From: Rhodosporidiobolus odoratus
Taxonomy: Eukaryota > Basidiomycota > Microbotryomycetes > Sporidiobolales > Sporidiobolaceae
NCBI GenBank assembly: GCA_034387635.1
Contig: JAOANU010000006.1
Coordinates: 496,001-560,000, forward strand
Direction: 5' to 3'
DNA: 64,000 bases
Program-made: the position numbers and the translations under genes
The notes under the pieces: model-generated
Databases searched by the model: none
Told to the model about the DNA's origin: nothing
The model's input: only the letters and a program-made list of their open reading frames with translations
Shown: piece by piece, positions 10,183 through 21,617 of the stretch
Position numbering within the stretch: position 1 is the stretch's first letter
Layout: the number at the start of each line of letters is the position of its first letter

Positions 10183-13100
10183 TCAACCTACGAGGATACT
10201 CGACAATCCCAGATTCGTCCCCACCATAACCCAGACGAACCAAGTCCCCCTGATCAACACCGCCGGAGCAAATACCGTCAACGCAAACAAATGTCCCCTA
10301 AACCACACTGCACTGACCGCTAAACCCGTCAATGCGAGAACATGAAACGCGAGGAGGTAGGCGTTTACGAGAGTGTGAGAGGTGGGAACGCGCGAGAGGA
10401 GGGAGGTGTAGGAGAGGGAGGTTAGGATGGGGAGGGAGAAGTTGGACAGGTAGGTTAGTAGGGAGACGAGGGGGAGGGAATAGAAGGTTAGACCGGTGTA
10501 TGAATTGGAGAGGTCGATGCTGTGCGGTGATAGGCAGCAAGAAAGGTATGGAGAAACAGTAAAGATCGAGAAGACGAGTTAGCGGTTTTCCAATCTCCAC
10601 GGGGAGGTTACTGCAATGCAGAGGGGGAAAAAAAAGGCCGCACCTGGCCAAGCTATTACTCCCTCCAAGCCCAAAGAACCCAGCAGCTTGGCACGTCGCA
10701 ACCCAAGCTGCCACCCCTAGAGGCGACAAAAGTCCCTTTTTCGCTAGCCGATGCAGCGCGAAGTGCTGCACCCAGGCGAGGAGGAACAGTGCCGCGTTCA
10801 CGGAACGCGAAAGCGAGAGGAGGAGGAGAGTGAGGTGAATGAGGAGGAGAGCTATGATATGGGAAACAGTAAGATGGGAAGGTCGGAGAAAAGCAGGGCA
10901 ACGACTTGCTCGAAAATCGCTCTTTGAGCCGTTCTTCCCTCTGTCTCTGCCTCAATAATCGAGAGATGCCCCATCCAAGGCCGCCCAGTACGAACCCCGC
11001 TCGGGCCAGTGTCGTCCGATCTGCCATTTCGAGTTTTTCAAATGCGGACCGAAGGACCGAATCGCTTTCCCCGCTCGGACTGGAAGAGTCGAGGAGGTGC
11101 AAGGCGATACGTAGAAGAGCTTGAGCTATGGCGACGGTCGCAAGAATCGCGAGGAGGAGCGCTTGCAGCAAAAGTTGGAGGGGCGATGAGTGGGAGAAAG
11201 TAGTGCGGTAGGAACGAGCGATTCGCGCAAGATTGTAGAGATGGAGGAGGCCGAAGGTGATATAGGCTGCGAGTAAGAGTACTGAAGAGATGGATGGTGA
11301 AGAAGCGATGTAGAGTGAGAGCGATTTGTTGGGCAGGTTTTTCTGACCTGTCACAAAGGCATCAAGGTCAGAATGGCAGGCGCATGACAAGGCGAGAGAA
11401 CCGACCATTGTGAGCCCAAGCTCTCATGAGGCGAACCGAAGCTGCGGCAGAGAATAGCAGTAAGCGGTCGAGGACATCGCAGCTTGGCCTGCGAGAGAAG
11501 AAGGAGAGCAATTTCAGTTGGAGCGACCCCGGCCATGCAAGAACAGAATATGCTCACCTCAGCGCAAGCAAAATCATCCCTGTCGCTCCGATGAAGTACC
11601 ATCCTTCGTGCTCCTCCTCGATGAAGCTTGTCGCGAAGAAGCTGCCGAGATAAACAGCGAGCGCAGAAGCAACAAAAATGCGGGAGGACAGGCGCTCGAA
11701 GCGCCAGTGCTGTTCGAGTAGGGAGCACGTGTAGCTTGAAGAAAGGATGAGAATGCCGAGACCGAGGTAAAGCGGGAAGAGCTGGTAGCTAGAGGCAGTC
11801 GAGAGAAGATATGACTGGGCGAGGGAGAGGAACTGCGGGACAGACGCGCGTGAGATCAGGCTTAGCGCTAGCTGTTCACCTGGCCGAAGTGACCAAACGC
11901 ACCTGAAGAAGGACCGCATCGCTTTGATCTGCCAGCTCGCCCTGGCATTGGTCGCCAACATCCTTCGCCGCTTGGCAAAGTAGGCTGTCTTTCACGCCTG
12001 ATGCTGCGTCAAGCACAGCAGCGACTTGTCGTACGTTGGCTTGGATGCCGGATCGCAAGGCTGCCAAGGAGCCGTATTCAGCGAAGAATCGATCACGAGG
12101 AGGGAAGGACAAACTGGCAGGTCGTAAAGCGTGAAGAGCGGAAGGTATCAGCCTGCCCATGGAATTTCTGCAGAGATCTTCGTCAGATTGACGAGCGGTG
12201 ACAAGCAGCTGTACACCACTCACTTCGGTATGCCCAAATCAAACAAGACGCCCAATGTCGGAACAAGGTCGATTTGCTGCACTACCTCGTAGTGCTGATA
12301 GGGGTTGTCGTGGAATACTCGAGCAGGTGGCTTTGTATCTGAATCTGACATGGATGGAGAGGCGAGTAGCAGTGCCTGAGGTAGAGTCAAGGTGAGCGCC
12401 GTATAGAGGACAACGGAAGAAAAGTACGAACGGCGGAGGTTTCCGCGGTCGTCGAGCCTCCATGGTTACCGCCCTATGCCGCGTGGAGATCGTCAGGCTC
12501 TGCATCAAGAGACTGCATCGCATATTTACCTCAGTCATGCCATGGTCTCCAACCACCACCAACAAGCTCTTTCCGCCGTCTTCTTTATCTCGTCTCTCCA
12601 GATCTTCGTATACTCGCTGCACGACACTGTCCATCTCGATTTGTTTCGGTATCATGAGCGGGCTGTGATAAGTCGAGCATGAGTGATCTGCTTGTGCTGT
12701 CGAAAGGAAGAGGAGAAGAGGGCGAGGACGCACGAGTTGGGACCCCCAAGATGCCCAACATGGTCGAGCCCAAGGAAATGTAGAATGAGCACATCCCAGT
12801 CGGTCGTGTATGGTCGAGATGCTTCCTGCTTGGACATGTGCGCAGAAGCTGAAAATGCTGAGAGGAGGCCATCGAGGTGTCGAGTGACGTTGGTGTCAAC
12901 AGTCACCGTGTCCTGCGGAGAGATTCGTGAGATCCGGTAGAAGACTGGAGCGGAAAAAATACTCACCGAGACGAAGAAGCTCGACACGCCTTCGCTCCAG
13001 GCGAACCAGGTTCCTGGAAAGAGCCTCAACCAGGTATCGTCACCCGCGAACACTATCTTCGTCCTGTCCTCGTCTTCTCGCTTCAGTGCGAGCTGCCTGA

Positions 13101-13677
13101 GCCATGAGTCAACGTTCTCGAATGCAGCGGACGAGATCGACTCTTCAGCGACGTTCAGGATCGCATCGGTGAAAGTCGGATTTGAGCCGGTCGTGAGAGC
13201 TTTCAGCCGCGGGAGAGTCACTGTAGGTGACTGTGCCATGGCGGTATAGGGTAGAGCGCGGCCCGAAGAGACGAGGCTGCAAAGGCTCAAGCAAGAAAGG
13301 ATCAGGAAAGGGAAGAAAAGACAGCAAGAAAAGGCAAGGCGCACGAGTTGACAAAGGTGAAGTGCGACTCCGAACCGAAGAGGAAGTCGCTGGAAGCAAT
13401 TCACATGGACTCAGCAAGGTGCGACTAGCAATTACAGCAGACGAGTCGAGCAAAGCGGGACGGACCTCCGCAGTGCATCAACCACCACGAAAGCAAGGCG
13501 AGAAAAGGCCAGGTCCTGCGCGTCGGCTTGATCATCTTGATAGCTCTGAGCTCCGGTGTAGCCCTGCAAGAGGGGCTTGATAGGGAAAAAGCCGCGCGCA
13601 AAGAGGGTCGCTCCAACGAGGGTTGCCAGAACAAGAGGTGTCAACCTAGGGCGGGATCGTTTGATACCAGCTGCCAT
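10183..13677 (-). CDS. LAS21: GPI ethanolamine phosphate transferase 2 (Las21/Gpi7)
   Basis: This ER membrane enzyme adds ethanolamine phosphate to the second mannose of the GPI anchor. The ATG is at 13677 and the stop at 10183-10185, with many short introns. The N-terminal signal-anchor (LTPLVLATLVGATLFARGFF) precedes an alkaline-phosphatase-fold domain. Motifs in order are VVVDALR/SDFLFG across the first intron, SPTVTLPRLKALTTG, GDDTWLRLFPG, LHFLGLDHVGHLGGP, VVVGDHGMTE, then a spliced GGNHGGST. These contain the metal-binding Asp and His residues. The LGLDHVGHLGGP and NHGG context fits Las21/PIGG better than Mcd4 or Gpi13. Multiple hydrophobic segments fill the C-terminal part (about 12000 down to 10183), as expected for this multi-pass family. 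Middle exon borders in the membrane region were not all fixed. It shares its promoter with eEF2. Confidence 0.88.
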
Positions 13678-13890
13678 GGCTATGATAGAGCACCGGTCGT
13701 CGATCTGTAGAGGCCCTAGGCAATAAAAAGTGTGAGCTGATCAAGCCGAAGTTGTTGGACTTGGGCGAGCTCGAGTGCTGCTCGCAACTCGCTTCTTTTC
13801 CCTCCCCCCATCTCATCGCCCCTAGTGGCTGTTTCCTGCTTGTCCCCTTCTCTCTTCTTTCCATCCTACCCGGTTACTTGATCCGCAAAG
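13678..13890. promoter_or_regulatory. Shared LAS21/eEF2 promoter with CT-rich tract
   Basis: Only 213 bp separate the two start codons. The half next to eEF2 is strongly pyrimidine-rich (about 13789-13868, runs such as CCCTCCCCCCATC and CTTCTCTCTTCTTTCC). Such CT blocks just upstream of highly expressed fungal genes are common, which fits eEF2. The assignment is by position and composition. Confidence 0.6.
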
Positions 13891-16800
13891 ATGGTTAACT
13901 TCACCGTCGGTCAGTCTGAGCCCTCACTCCCTCCGACGAGGCAAACCTCGAACGAATGCTCATTACCGCTATCTCGCCACACCTGCAGATGAGATCCGTG
14001 GGCTTATGGACAAGTCTACGAAGTGCGTCCAGCTGCCGCCATCCACGCACTCGCTCGAAGAGGAGAGGAGGAGATTGAGGAGACGGACTACAGGAGCTGA
14101 CGTTTCCTCCACTTTGCCATGGCGCTCCCTACAGCATTCGTAACAGTGCGTACACTCACTGAAGCATGTCTTGATCGAATGGTTGCTGACCCGCCATGTA
14201 TGCACAGTGTCCGTTATCGCCCACGGTACGCCTGAGCGCCACTTTCGGAAAGCTTCGCCAACGAGTGGGACTGATGAACGATTACATGTGCAGTCGACCA
14301 CGGCAAGTCGACCCTCACCGACTCGCTTCTGTCGAAGGCCGGTATCGTCGCCGCCGCCAAGGCTGGTGACGCTCGTGCCATGGACACCCGTGCCGACGAG
14401 CAGGAGCGTGGTATCACCATCAAGTCTACCGCTATCTCGATGTACTTCGAGCTCCCTAAGGACGACATCAGTGAGATCAAGCAGAAGACCGACGGTGCGT
14501 GCTTTTCCCTGTGCGGCGAAAAGACTGGATCTGACGGATCCTTTTCTCGCAGGTGGTGAGTTCCTGATCAACTTGATCGACTCCCCGGGTCACGTCGACT
14601 TCTCCTCCGAGGTCACTGCTGCTCTCCGTGTCACCGACGGTGCTCTCGTCGTCGTTGACACCATCGACGGTGTCTGCGTTCAGACCGAGACCGTCCTCCG
14701 TCAGGCTCTTGGTGAGCGCATCAAGCCCGTCGTTGTTATCAACAAGGTCGACCGCGCTCTTCTCGAGCTCCAGATCGCCAAGGAGGACCTTTACCAGACC
14801 TTCGCCCGTACCATCGAGTCCGTCAACGTCATCATCGCCACCTACAACGAGGAGGCTCTCGGTGACTGCCAGGTCTACCCCGAGCAGGGCACCGTCGCTT
14901 TCGGTTCCGGTCTCCACGGATGGGCTTTCACCCTCCGCCAGTTCGCCACCCGTTACGCCAAGAAGTTCGGTGTCTCCAAGGACAAGCTCATGCCTAAGCT
15001 CTGGGGCGACAACTACTTCAACCCCAAGACCAAGAAGTGGTCCACCAAGGCTACCGACGCCGACGGCAACGCCCTTGAGCGTGGTTTCAACATGGTGCGC
15101 ATTGCTTCCTTCCGTGCCCAGATTGAGATCGAGCCGTTTACTGACCTTGCCCTCCTTTTTCAGTTCGTCCTCGACCCGATCTTCCGCGTCTTCGACTCGG
15201 TCATGAACTTCAAGAAGGACCAGATCCCGGCCCTCCTCGAGAAGCTCGAGATCAACCTCACCTCAGACGAGAAGGACCTCGAGGGCAAGCAGCTCCTCAA
15301 GGTCATCATGAGGAAGTTCCTTCCCGCCGGTGACTCTCTCCTCGAGATGATTGTTATCAACCTCCCCTCGCCCGCCACCGCTCAGCGCTACCGTGTCGAC
15401 ACCCTCTACGAGGGTCCCATGGACGACGAGTGCGCCGTTGCCATCCGTGACTGCGACGCCAAGGGTCCCCTCATGCTCTATGTCTCCAAGATGGTCCCCA
15501 CCTCCGACAAGGGTCGCTTCTACGCCTTCGGTCGTGTCTTCTCCGGAACCGTCAAGTCCGGACCCAAGATCCGCATCCAGGGTCCCAACTACGTTCCGGG
15601 CAAGAAGGAGGACCTCTTCGTCAAGTCGATCCAGCGTACCGTCCTCATGATGGGTGGAAAGGTCGACCCGCTCGAGGACTGCCCTGCCGGTAACATTGTC
15701 GGTCTCGTCGGTGTTGACCAGTTCCTCCTCAAGTCTGGTACCCTCACCACCTCCGAGACTGCCCACAACATGCGTGTCATGAAGTTCTCGTGCGTCTTTC
15801 GCATTTTTCGCCTCGCTCCGGCATCCAGTTCTGATCTCATTTCCCGTGCAGCGTCTCCCCTGTCGTTCAGGTCGCCGTCGAGGTCAAGAACGCCAACGAC
15901 CTTCCCAAGCTTGTCGAGGGTCTCAAGCGTCTCTCCAAGTCCGACCCTTGCGTCCAGACCTGGATTGCCGAGACCGGTGAGCACATTGTCGCCGGTGCTG
16001 GTGAGCTCCACCTCGAGATCTGCTTGAAGGACTTGGTTGAGGACCACGCTGGTGTCCCCCTCAAGATCTCCAACCCCGTCGTCGGTTACCGTGAGACCGT
16101 CCAGGCCGAGTCCTCCATGACTGCGCTCTCCAAGTCGCAGAACAAGCACAACCGTCTCTACGTCAAGGCCCAGCCCGTCGATGAGGAGGTTGCCAAGGCC
16201 GTCGAAGACGGCAAGATCGGTCCCCGTGACGACTTCAAGCTCCGTGCCCGTGTCCTCGCCGACGAGTTTGGATGGGATGTCACCGACGCTCGTAAGATTT
16301 GGTGCTTCGGTCCCGACGGTTCCGGCCCCAACTTCCTCGTCGACACCACCAAGGGTGTTCAGTTCCTTAACGAAATCAAGGACTCTTGCGTTGCTGCCTT
16401 CCAGTGGGCTACCAAGGGTGCGTTCTCTTCGACTCTAGTTTTGCATTGCGCTCGAATACTGACTTTCGCACTTTTTACCCCTTGTTTGTGCTTCTCAATT
16501 GCAGAGGGACCTTGCGCTGAGGAGGTCATGCGTTGCACTCGCTTCAACATCCTCGATGTTACCCTTCACACTGATGCTATCCACCGTGGTGGCGGTCAGG
16601 TGCGTCTTGATTCTTCCCAAACTTTCCTCTTGTTTCTTCTCCTCGATTTCTTCTTTTTTTTCGTCTCTGTATGATCCTTCGCTCACGTTCTTGCCCTCTC
16701 TGCAGCTCATCCCCACTTGCCGTCGTGTCGTCTACGCCGCCTCGCTTCTCGCCAACCCGGGTCTCCAGGAGCCGGTCTACCTTGTCGAGATCCAGTGCCC

Positions 16801-17184
16801 GGAGAACGCCCTCGGTGGTATCTACTCTACCCTCAACAAGAAGCGCGGTATGGTCTTCTCCGAGGAGCAGCGCCCGGGAACGCCCATGTACACCGTCAAG
16901 GCGTACCTTCCCGTCAACGAGTCGTTCGGTTTCACCGGCGAGCTTCGTCAGGCCACCGGTGGTCAGGCCTTCCCCCAGATGGTCTTTGACCACTGGCAGA
17001 CCATGCCGGGTGTCTCCAACGAGAAGGGTAGCAAGGTGGAGTCCCTGATCACTGAAATTCGAACCCGTAAAGGTCTGAAGTATGTTTTTTTTCGTCCTTC
17101 TACGCCCATGAACTCCCGTTGACCCCCTCTCTCCCCTACAGGCCCGAACAGCCCACGCTCGACCAGTTCTACGACAAGCTCTAA
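13891..17184 (+). CDS. EFT2: Translation elongation factor 2 (eEF2)
   Basis: eEF2 is the GTPase that moves tRNAs and mRNA through the ribosome. Exons are 13891-13909, 13989-14022, 14135-14145, 14208-14225, 14294-14494, 14553-15094, 15164-15789, 15852-16417, 16505-16599, 16706-17079 and 17142-17184. They total 2529 nt (842 residues), the same length as the yeast protein. The G1 motif is AHVDHGKST, G3 is DSPGHVD and G4 is NKVD. The switch I region carries RGITIKST. The diphthamide loop is intact ([12 protein letters not shown], with the modified His after Ile). The 5' exons are tiny (19, 34, 11 and 18 nt). The intron at 15095-15163 is 69 nt with no stop, so unspliced reading would look open. 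Codon use is strongly C-ending, typical of high expression. Confidence 0.98.
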
Positions 17185-17547
17185 GCGGTTTGTTGTCGAT
17201 CGAGTTTGGCGGCGGTTGTTGGTTCTTGTCGTTGTGCGGTACTTTTCTGCTTTTCGTTACTCTTCTCTCTCCACCCTTTTTCTCCTCTGCAACATTTCGC
17301 CTAGTGTTGATTCTAAAATGACTTCTTTACCACATCTTCCTTCACTGCTCGTACCTCGTACGAGAGACTGGAGAAAGTGGAAAAGCTGCCGCCGGACTTC
17401 GCCTCTTGCTTCTTTGCTTGTGATCGTCTCCCAGCGAATCGCGCAAACTCTTGCCTGATCTGTGGTCGTGTCGTAACACCTTGACATGCTTCCCGCGCGT
17501 CCGTCTCTTTCGGTCTCTTTCTGACCTTCGCCACTTTTTTTGCTTTC
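17185..17547. other. eEF2 3' region and RSM22 promoter
   Basis: These 363 bp lie between two head-to-tail genes. The first part is T-rich, consistent with a 3' untranslated region. The part before 17548 should carry the RSM22 promoter. No other gene is seen. Confidence 0.4.
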
Positions 17548-19789
17548 ATGCTTGTTCGCGCGACCGGATCACGAAGCCTCGTAGGCCGTCGCCATGCTTC
17601 CTCTGCGGCCCTCGACCGGCTGCTACTTGACATCAACGCCGCCCACAACGCCGATCAGCAGCGAGCAGGAGGAGGGGAAGGTACAGCAGCCGTAAAGCTG
17701 TCGAACGTCATGAGAAGGGGTATGGCACCTAGGGGCGATGTAAGCCTACCCAGGGAACTCATCACTGCGGTCGACGCGGTCGTTGAAGGTGCGCAACGCT
17801 TTTCCTCTCTTCCGCGAATGTACTCCGGCTGACTTTCCTATTCATCGCTTACTTGTTCTTCCCAGCTACTGGCGGCGACAAGCAAGCTATTAGAGATAAT
17901 GCCTTGAAGCTATGGGACCGACAGCGGCGCACGTCGTCCTTGACCCCGACTCCTGCTTCCACTCACGACCGCCAGTCACTCGCCGTCCATTACGACCTCG
18001 CAACCTCTATCGGCTACCTCGCCGGTCTCATGCCCTCCGTCTACGCTGCGACTCTCAACGCCCTTCATGTCACCCGGGATCGACTAAACTTGATCGGCGC
18101 AAGCGGGAACGGGGAGAAATGGGAACCAGATAGCCTCATCGACTTTGGCAGCGGGACAGGGAGTGCTGCCTGGGCTTTCGAGGAGGTCTGGGGCATGACA
18201 ACCTCAGAGGGTACGCCGAGGGAGTACGTCGGGTTGGAAGCATCGATCAACATGGTCGAGCTTTCGAGCGGATTATTTGGCGCTCTGCCGTTGCGACGAA
18301 CAGACGCACCCGATTCGGCCGGACCTGCCACTTCCGCTCGACTCAACGCCAAGTCCTATCAGCTCGCCCTCCCCGCCTCGTCTTCTTCCATCGCAAAGCT
18401 GCAAATCCACCCCAAATCGATGCAAACGAAGAAAACCGTAGCGCTCACGGCGTTCACCCTTGGCGATTTGGCGACGAGGGAGAAGCGCAAGGACCTTGTT
18501 CGAGCAATGTGGGAGTCTGGGGCGGAGATTATAGTGGTAGTAGACCGGGGTACGCCAGCCGGAAGCAGAGTAGTTATCGAAGCAAGGGAGCAGCTTCTGA
18601 TGTACGGTCGACGGGAGGTGTCTCGTGCGAGAGGGACGGCGGAAGTCGAGTACGACGAGGATCTCCTGGCTGCGGGGCTCGAGGAGGTGCCGGAGGTGGC
18701 TGAAGAAGTGAGCGAAGTCGATCCGGCTTTGGGTTCTCACGTCGTGGCGCCGGTACGTTACTTCTCTCCTTCCTCGGTATCTGATGTACAAGACTTGACA
18801 GTAGTTCTGCTAATCTGCAGTGTCCTCATGACGGTGCTTGCCCTCTGCATCATTCGACAAAGGCTTTCTGTCACTTCTCGCAACGAGGTGCGTCGGCTCT
18901 CCCTTGTCTTTTCCATTCCCGTGCGATCGGCATCGCCCTTCCTCCCAGCCTTGCCAACCTACCGCGGCTGACCGGACGTTTCTTCGGATTTTCGCAGTAC
19001 AAAACCCCGCCTTCCTTCGGAATACAAAGCACACCACGCGAGGTCAGGACGACGCCAAGTTCTCCTACGTTGTCATCCGACGAGGACAGCGCCCATCCCC
19101 TTCAGACTCCCAATCTGAGGAGGCCGAATCTGGTCCCGTACCGAAAGGCGACGCTGTCGTTCTGCACGACCCTCAGCTGAAGGAGCCAGAAGGACCAGTC
19201 AACCTCGCCGACGATCTCGCAAGGCCCCGGCTCATCGCGCCACCGAAAAAGAATTCGGGTCATGTTCTGCTCGAGGTTTGTGCGGCGAGTGGTGCGTTAC
19301 TTCTCTCCTCGGCGGCCGCACAATCTCGTCGTTTGCTGATACAGCGGGCACCCATCTACCTCTTTCCCGTCATCAGGTGATCTCGAACGGCACATTATCC
19401 CAAAGTCGCAAGGTCGTCAAGCGTACTACGACGCGCGCAAATCCGCCTGGGGTGACACCTTCCCACATCCCCCTAAGAACGGACCTCAACCCTCTCCATC
19501 TACCGCTCCTTCTACCCTTTCAGGTGGCCCGCTCATTGACGAGCTCACTGGAAAACGGAAGAACAAGTTTGGTGGCGATGCGAAGCAGAGGGGGAAGAAG
19601 GCGGAGAGGGAGCAGGGGAAGCGGGACGCGCGGGCGCTACGAGAGGAAGGCCGGCGGGATCGGAGCGCTAAGAGGTCGGCGAAGAGAGCGGGAGGGGACA
19701 ATGGGTTCGGCGGGTTCAAGGCTGACCATGGGGTTACTGATGTTGAACTTGAGATGGGAGACGACGGACGGCTGCGTGTTTCGCCGTAG
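17548..19789 (+). CDS. RSM22: Mitochondrial Rsm22/METTL17-like methyltransferase
   Basis: Exons 17548-17788, 17866-18752, 18821-18887, 18998-19291 and 19377-19789 give 633 residues. The family (yeast Rsm22, animal METTL17) acts in assembly of the small mitochondrial ribosomal subunit. The N-terminus is basic and Ser/Arg-rich (LVRATGSRSLVGRRHASS), as expected for a mitochondrial targeting peptide. An S-adenosylmethionine fold follows with LIDFGSGTGSAAWAFEE. The 67 nt third exon encodes the family's cysteine signature CPHDGACPL, followed by FCHFSQR, and DAKFSYVVIRRG comes next. The Cys residues are those proposed to bind an Fe-S cluster in this family. The C-terminus is Lys/Arg-rich. Confidence 0.9.
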
Positions 19790-20192
19790 ACTCACTTTTC
19801 GGATCTCGGCTCCTCTGTTGTGTCAAGCCTTCGCTTTTCAGCACCCCTCCCATTGTACTGGTCGTGAGCGCCGACATTGCAGGGCCACTTTCCAGTCTGT
19901 CGATGAGGAGAAAGTTCGCAGAACGAGGGTCGAAAGAGTCAAGCCTGAACCAGCAGAGCAACCAGCGTGCGGCACGGGAACGAGTTGACTTCAGAGAGAC
20001 GGCAACGAGCGATGGCAGGTGAAAACGACGAGCATATCTAGTCTTCTATTTTCATTCATCCGGCATTTAGCATTCCTTATGCCTTACGCTTGGCCTCATG
20101 GTCGTGTAGAAGTCCATCTCCGGCTTCGAGAACGGCGGAGGCGCGTTTCTCCATCTCTCCTCCACGAACCGCTCCTCTGCCACGTGCAACTT
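19790..20192. other. Convergent intergenic region
   Basis: These 403 bp lie between the ends of RSM22 and the broken F-box gene. An open frame runs past the RSM22 stop in another phase but has no family signature. No RNA gene or repeat is recognised. Confidence 0.4.
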
Positions 20193-21525
20193 TCATAACG
20201 CCGCCGATTTCAGGATGCGGCCCGTCAAATCGAATCCGCCTTTTGCTGCTGCCTTGACCAGCGCATCCATGTGCTCGACGGAGAAGTCGTCTTCAGTCTC
20301 GGGCTTGTTCCGTTGTTGCCAGTGCATCGTCCACCGGCCGCGCTCCGTGTTTCAATGCGGTCCCCAGTCTTTGACGCGTGCACCTCTGAGCCCGCCCAAG
20401 CTGCCGATCTCAAGGTGCTTGAGCGTGGGATGCTTCTCGTCGCCGTCGAAGAGGCGGAGGAACCCAGTGCCCGGAGGTAACGTCTTGTCGAGAAAGATAA
20501 GGCTGGACAGAGTGGGCAGTTGGCGGAGGACGCCGTAGAACTCGTGGTCGTGTACCCAGCCACGGTCGATAGTTAGGCAGTCCAGAGACGTGCAATTGGC
20601 GAGTGCGGTGAGGTGTTCTGGCTCATAGCAGGCCGGGGTGGTAAAGCTTACGAGTTGGTCGGGATTGGGAAGGCCGCAGAAGAGGGAGATGAGGTTTTCT
20701 TCGTAGCCATCGTGGGGAGCGAGCTCGAGGGAGGTCACGTTGGGAAGGAGCTCGCCAAAGAAATAAGAAGCCGGGGTGTTGTTCTAGTCGGAGAAGTACG
20801 AGATGGAGACTGAGGTGAGCGGTGGGAAGGGTCGTAGGGTGTGCCTCGGTGGAGGGAGTGGGCTGTCGGCGTCTTCGTCCGCCCAGACTTGAAGACTGAA
20901 GTAGTGGAGGCGTGGGCGGTCTGCGAGAAAGTGCCACTCCTCCCATCGCGGGAAGTCGCAGTTGAGGTACAGGGTAGAAAGGTAGGGCACAGACTCCAGG
21001 GTCGAAAGGGCGGACACGGCGGACACGGCGGCACCAATAATGGGCCATCCTGCAGTCACCCTGACCTCCTCGACTGCCGCGAGGCCCCGGAAGAGACCAG
21101 CGAGGTCGGCGCCGGCTAGCTGGTCTGCATCCGGGTCGACGAAAGGTGGGCCGTCGGGGTACTCGATCTTTGTGAAGATGTTGAGCCTTTGGACGAGAGC
21201 GAGGATGGCGGGCTTGTGGGCTGTTTGGCGGCACAGTTTGGCGACGTCCGCATTTGATGGGCAAGTGACGACCTTCCAGCGAGCGCGGAGGATGTGGGGG
21301 CCAGTCGGCAGCAGATGAGGCTCATCAGGCGCCGGCCGGCGTACGCACGATCGATGAAGGTCTCGAGCAGCTCGCTGGGTAGTCGGAGTAGTCCACTGGC
21401 AGATGACGACGCGACGACACGGTCCTACGGGAAAATGCATGTCAGCGGCAAAGAGACTTGGCTAGAGACTTGTGACGCACGGTATGATCCGAAGTGCTTG
21501 TCTGCTCTCCGGCTGCTGCAACCAT
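20193..21525 (-). pseudogene. Broken F-box/LRR-type protein gene
   Basis: Exon 1 (21525-21481, beginning MVAAAGEQTSTSDHT) splices across 21480-21425 (GTGCGT...CCGTAG) to an F-box start, LLRLPSELLETFIDRAY. The frame is then broken three times. One base appears to be missing in the five-base G/C run at 21296-21300, where RLAP should continue as HILRARWKVV. A TAG lies at 20786-20784 between SISYFSD and NNTPASYFFGEL, and a TGA at 20354-20352 between KDWGPH and the tail. Coding-like sequence resumes in frame after each stop and ends SVEHMDALVKAAAKGGFDL...KSAAL at 20193. KHPTLKHLEIG matches KHPTLRRIDLD in the intact neighbour. No GT-AG intron removes the stops. A pseudogene is most likely; sequencing error at the homopolymer could explain only the frameshift. 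Confidence 0.72.
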
Positions 21526-21617
21526 TGTCGCCCTCGTGAGGTGTAGATCAAGGCGAACATTGAGTAAACAAACTCGGCTTCCTTGCATTCAATCATATTC
21601 AACCTACATCGCTCAGT
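21526..21617. promoter_or_regulatory. 92 bp divergent promoter of the F-box pair
   Basis: The start codons of the broken F-box gene (21525) and the intact paralogue (21618) face outward from this 92 bp gap. Any promoter must be shared or overlap. No named motif is seen. Confidence 0.5.

Noticed and set aside
15095..15163. Extra in-frame segment of eEF2
   Set aside because: It is a 69 nt stop-free intron with GTGCGC and TTTTTCAG borders; removing it restores ERGFNM-FVLDP as in all eEF2.
15263..15766. Minus-strand 167-codon frame, Gly/Glu/Val-rich
   Set aside because: Antisense of a highly codon-biased eEF2 exon.
20352..20786. Programmed stop-codon readthrough in the broken F-box gene
   Set aside because: Two different stops plus a frameshift are present, and no readthrough context such as TGA-CTA is seen; decay is simpler.
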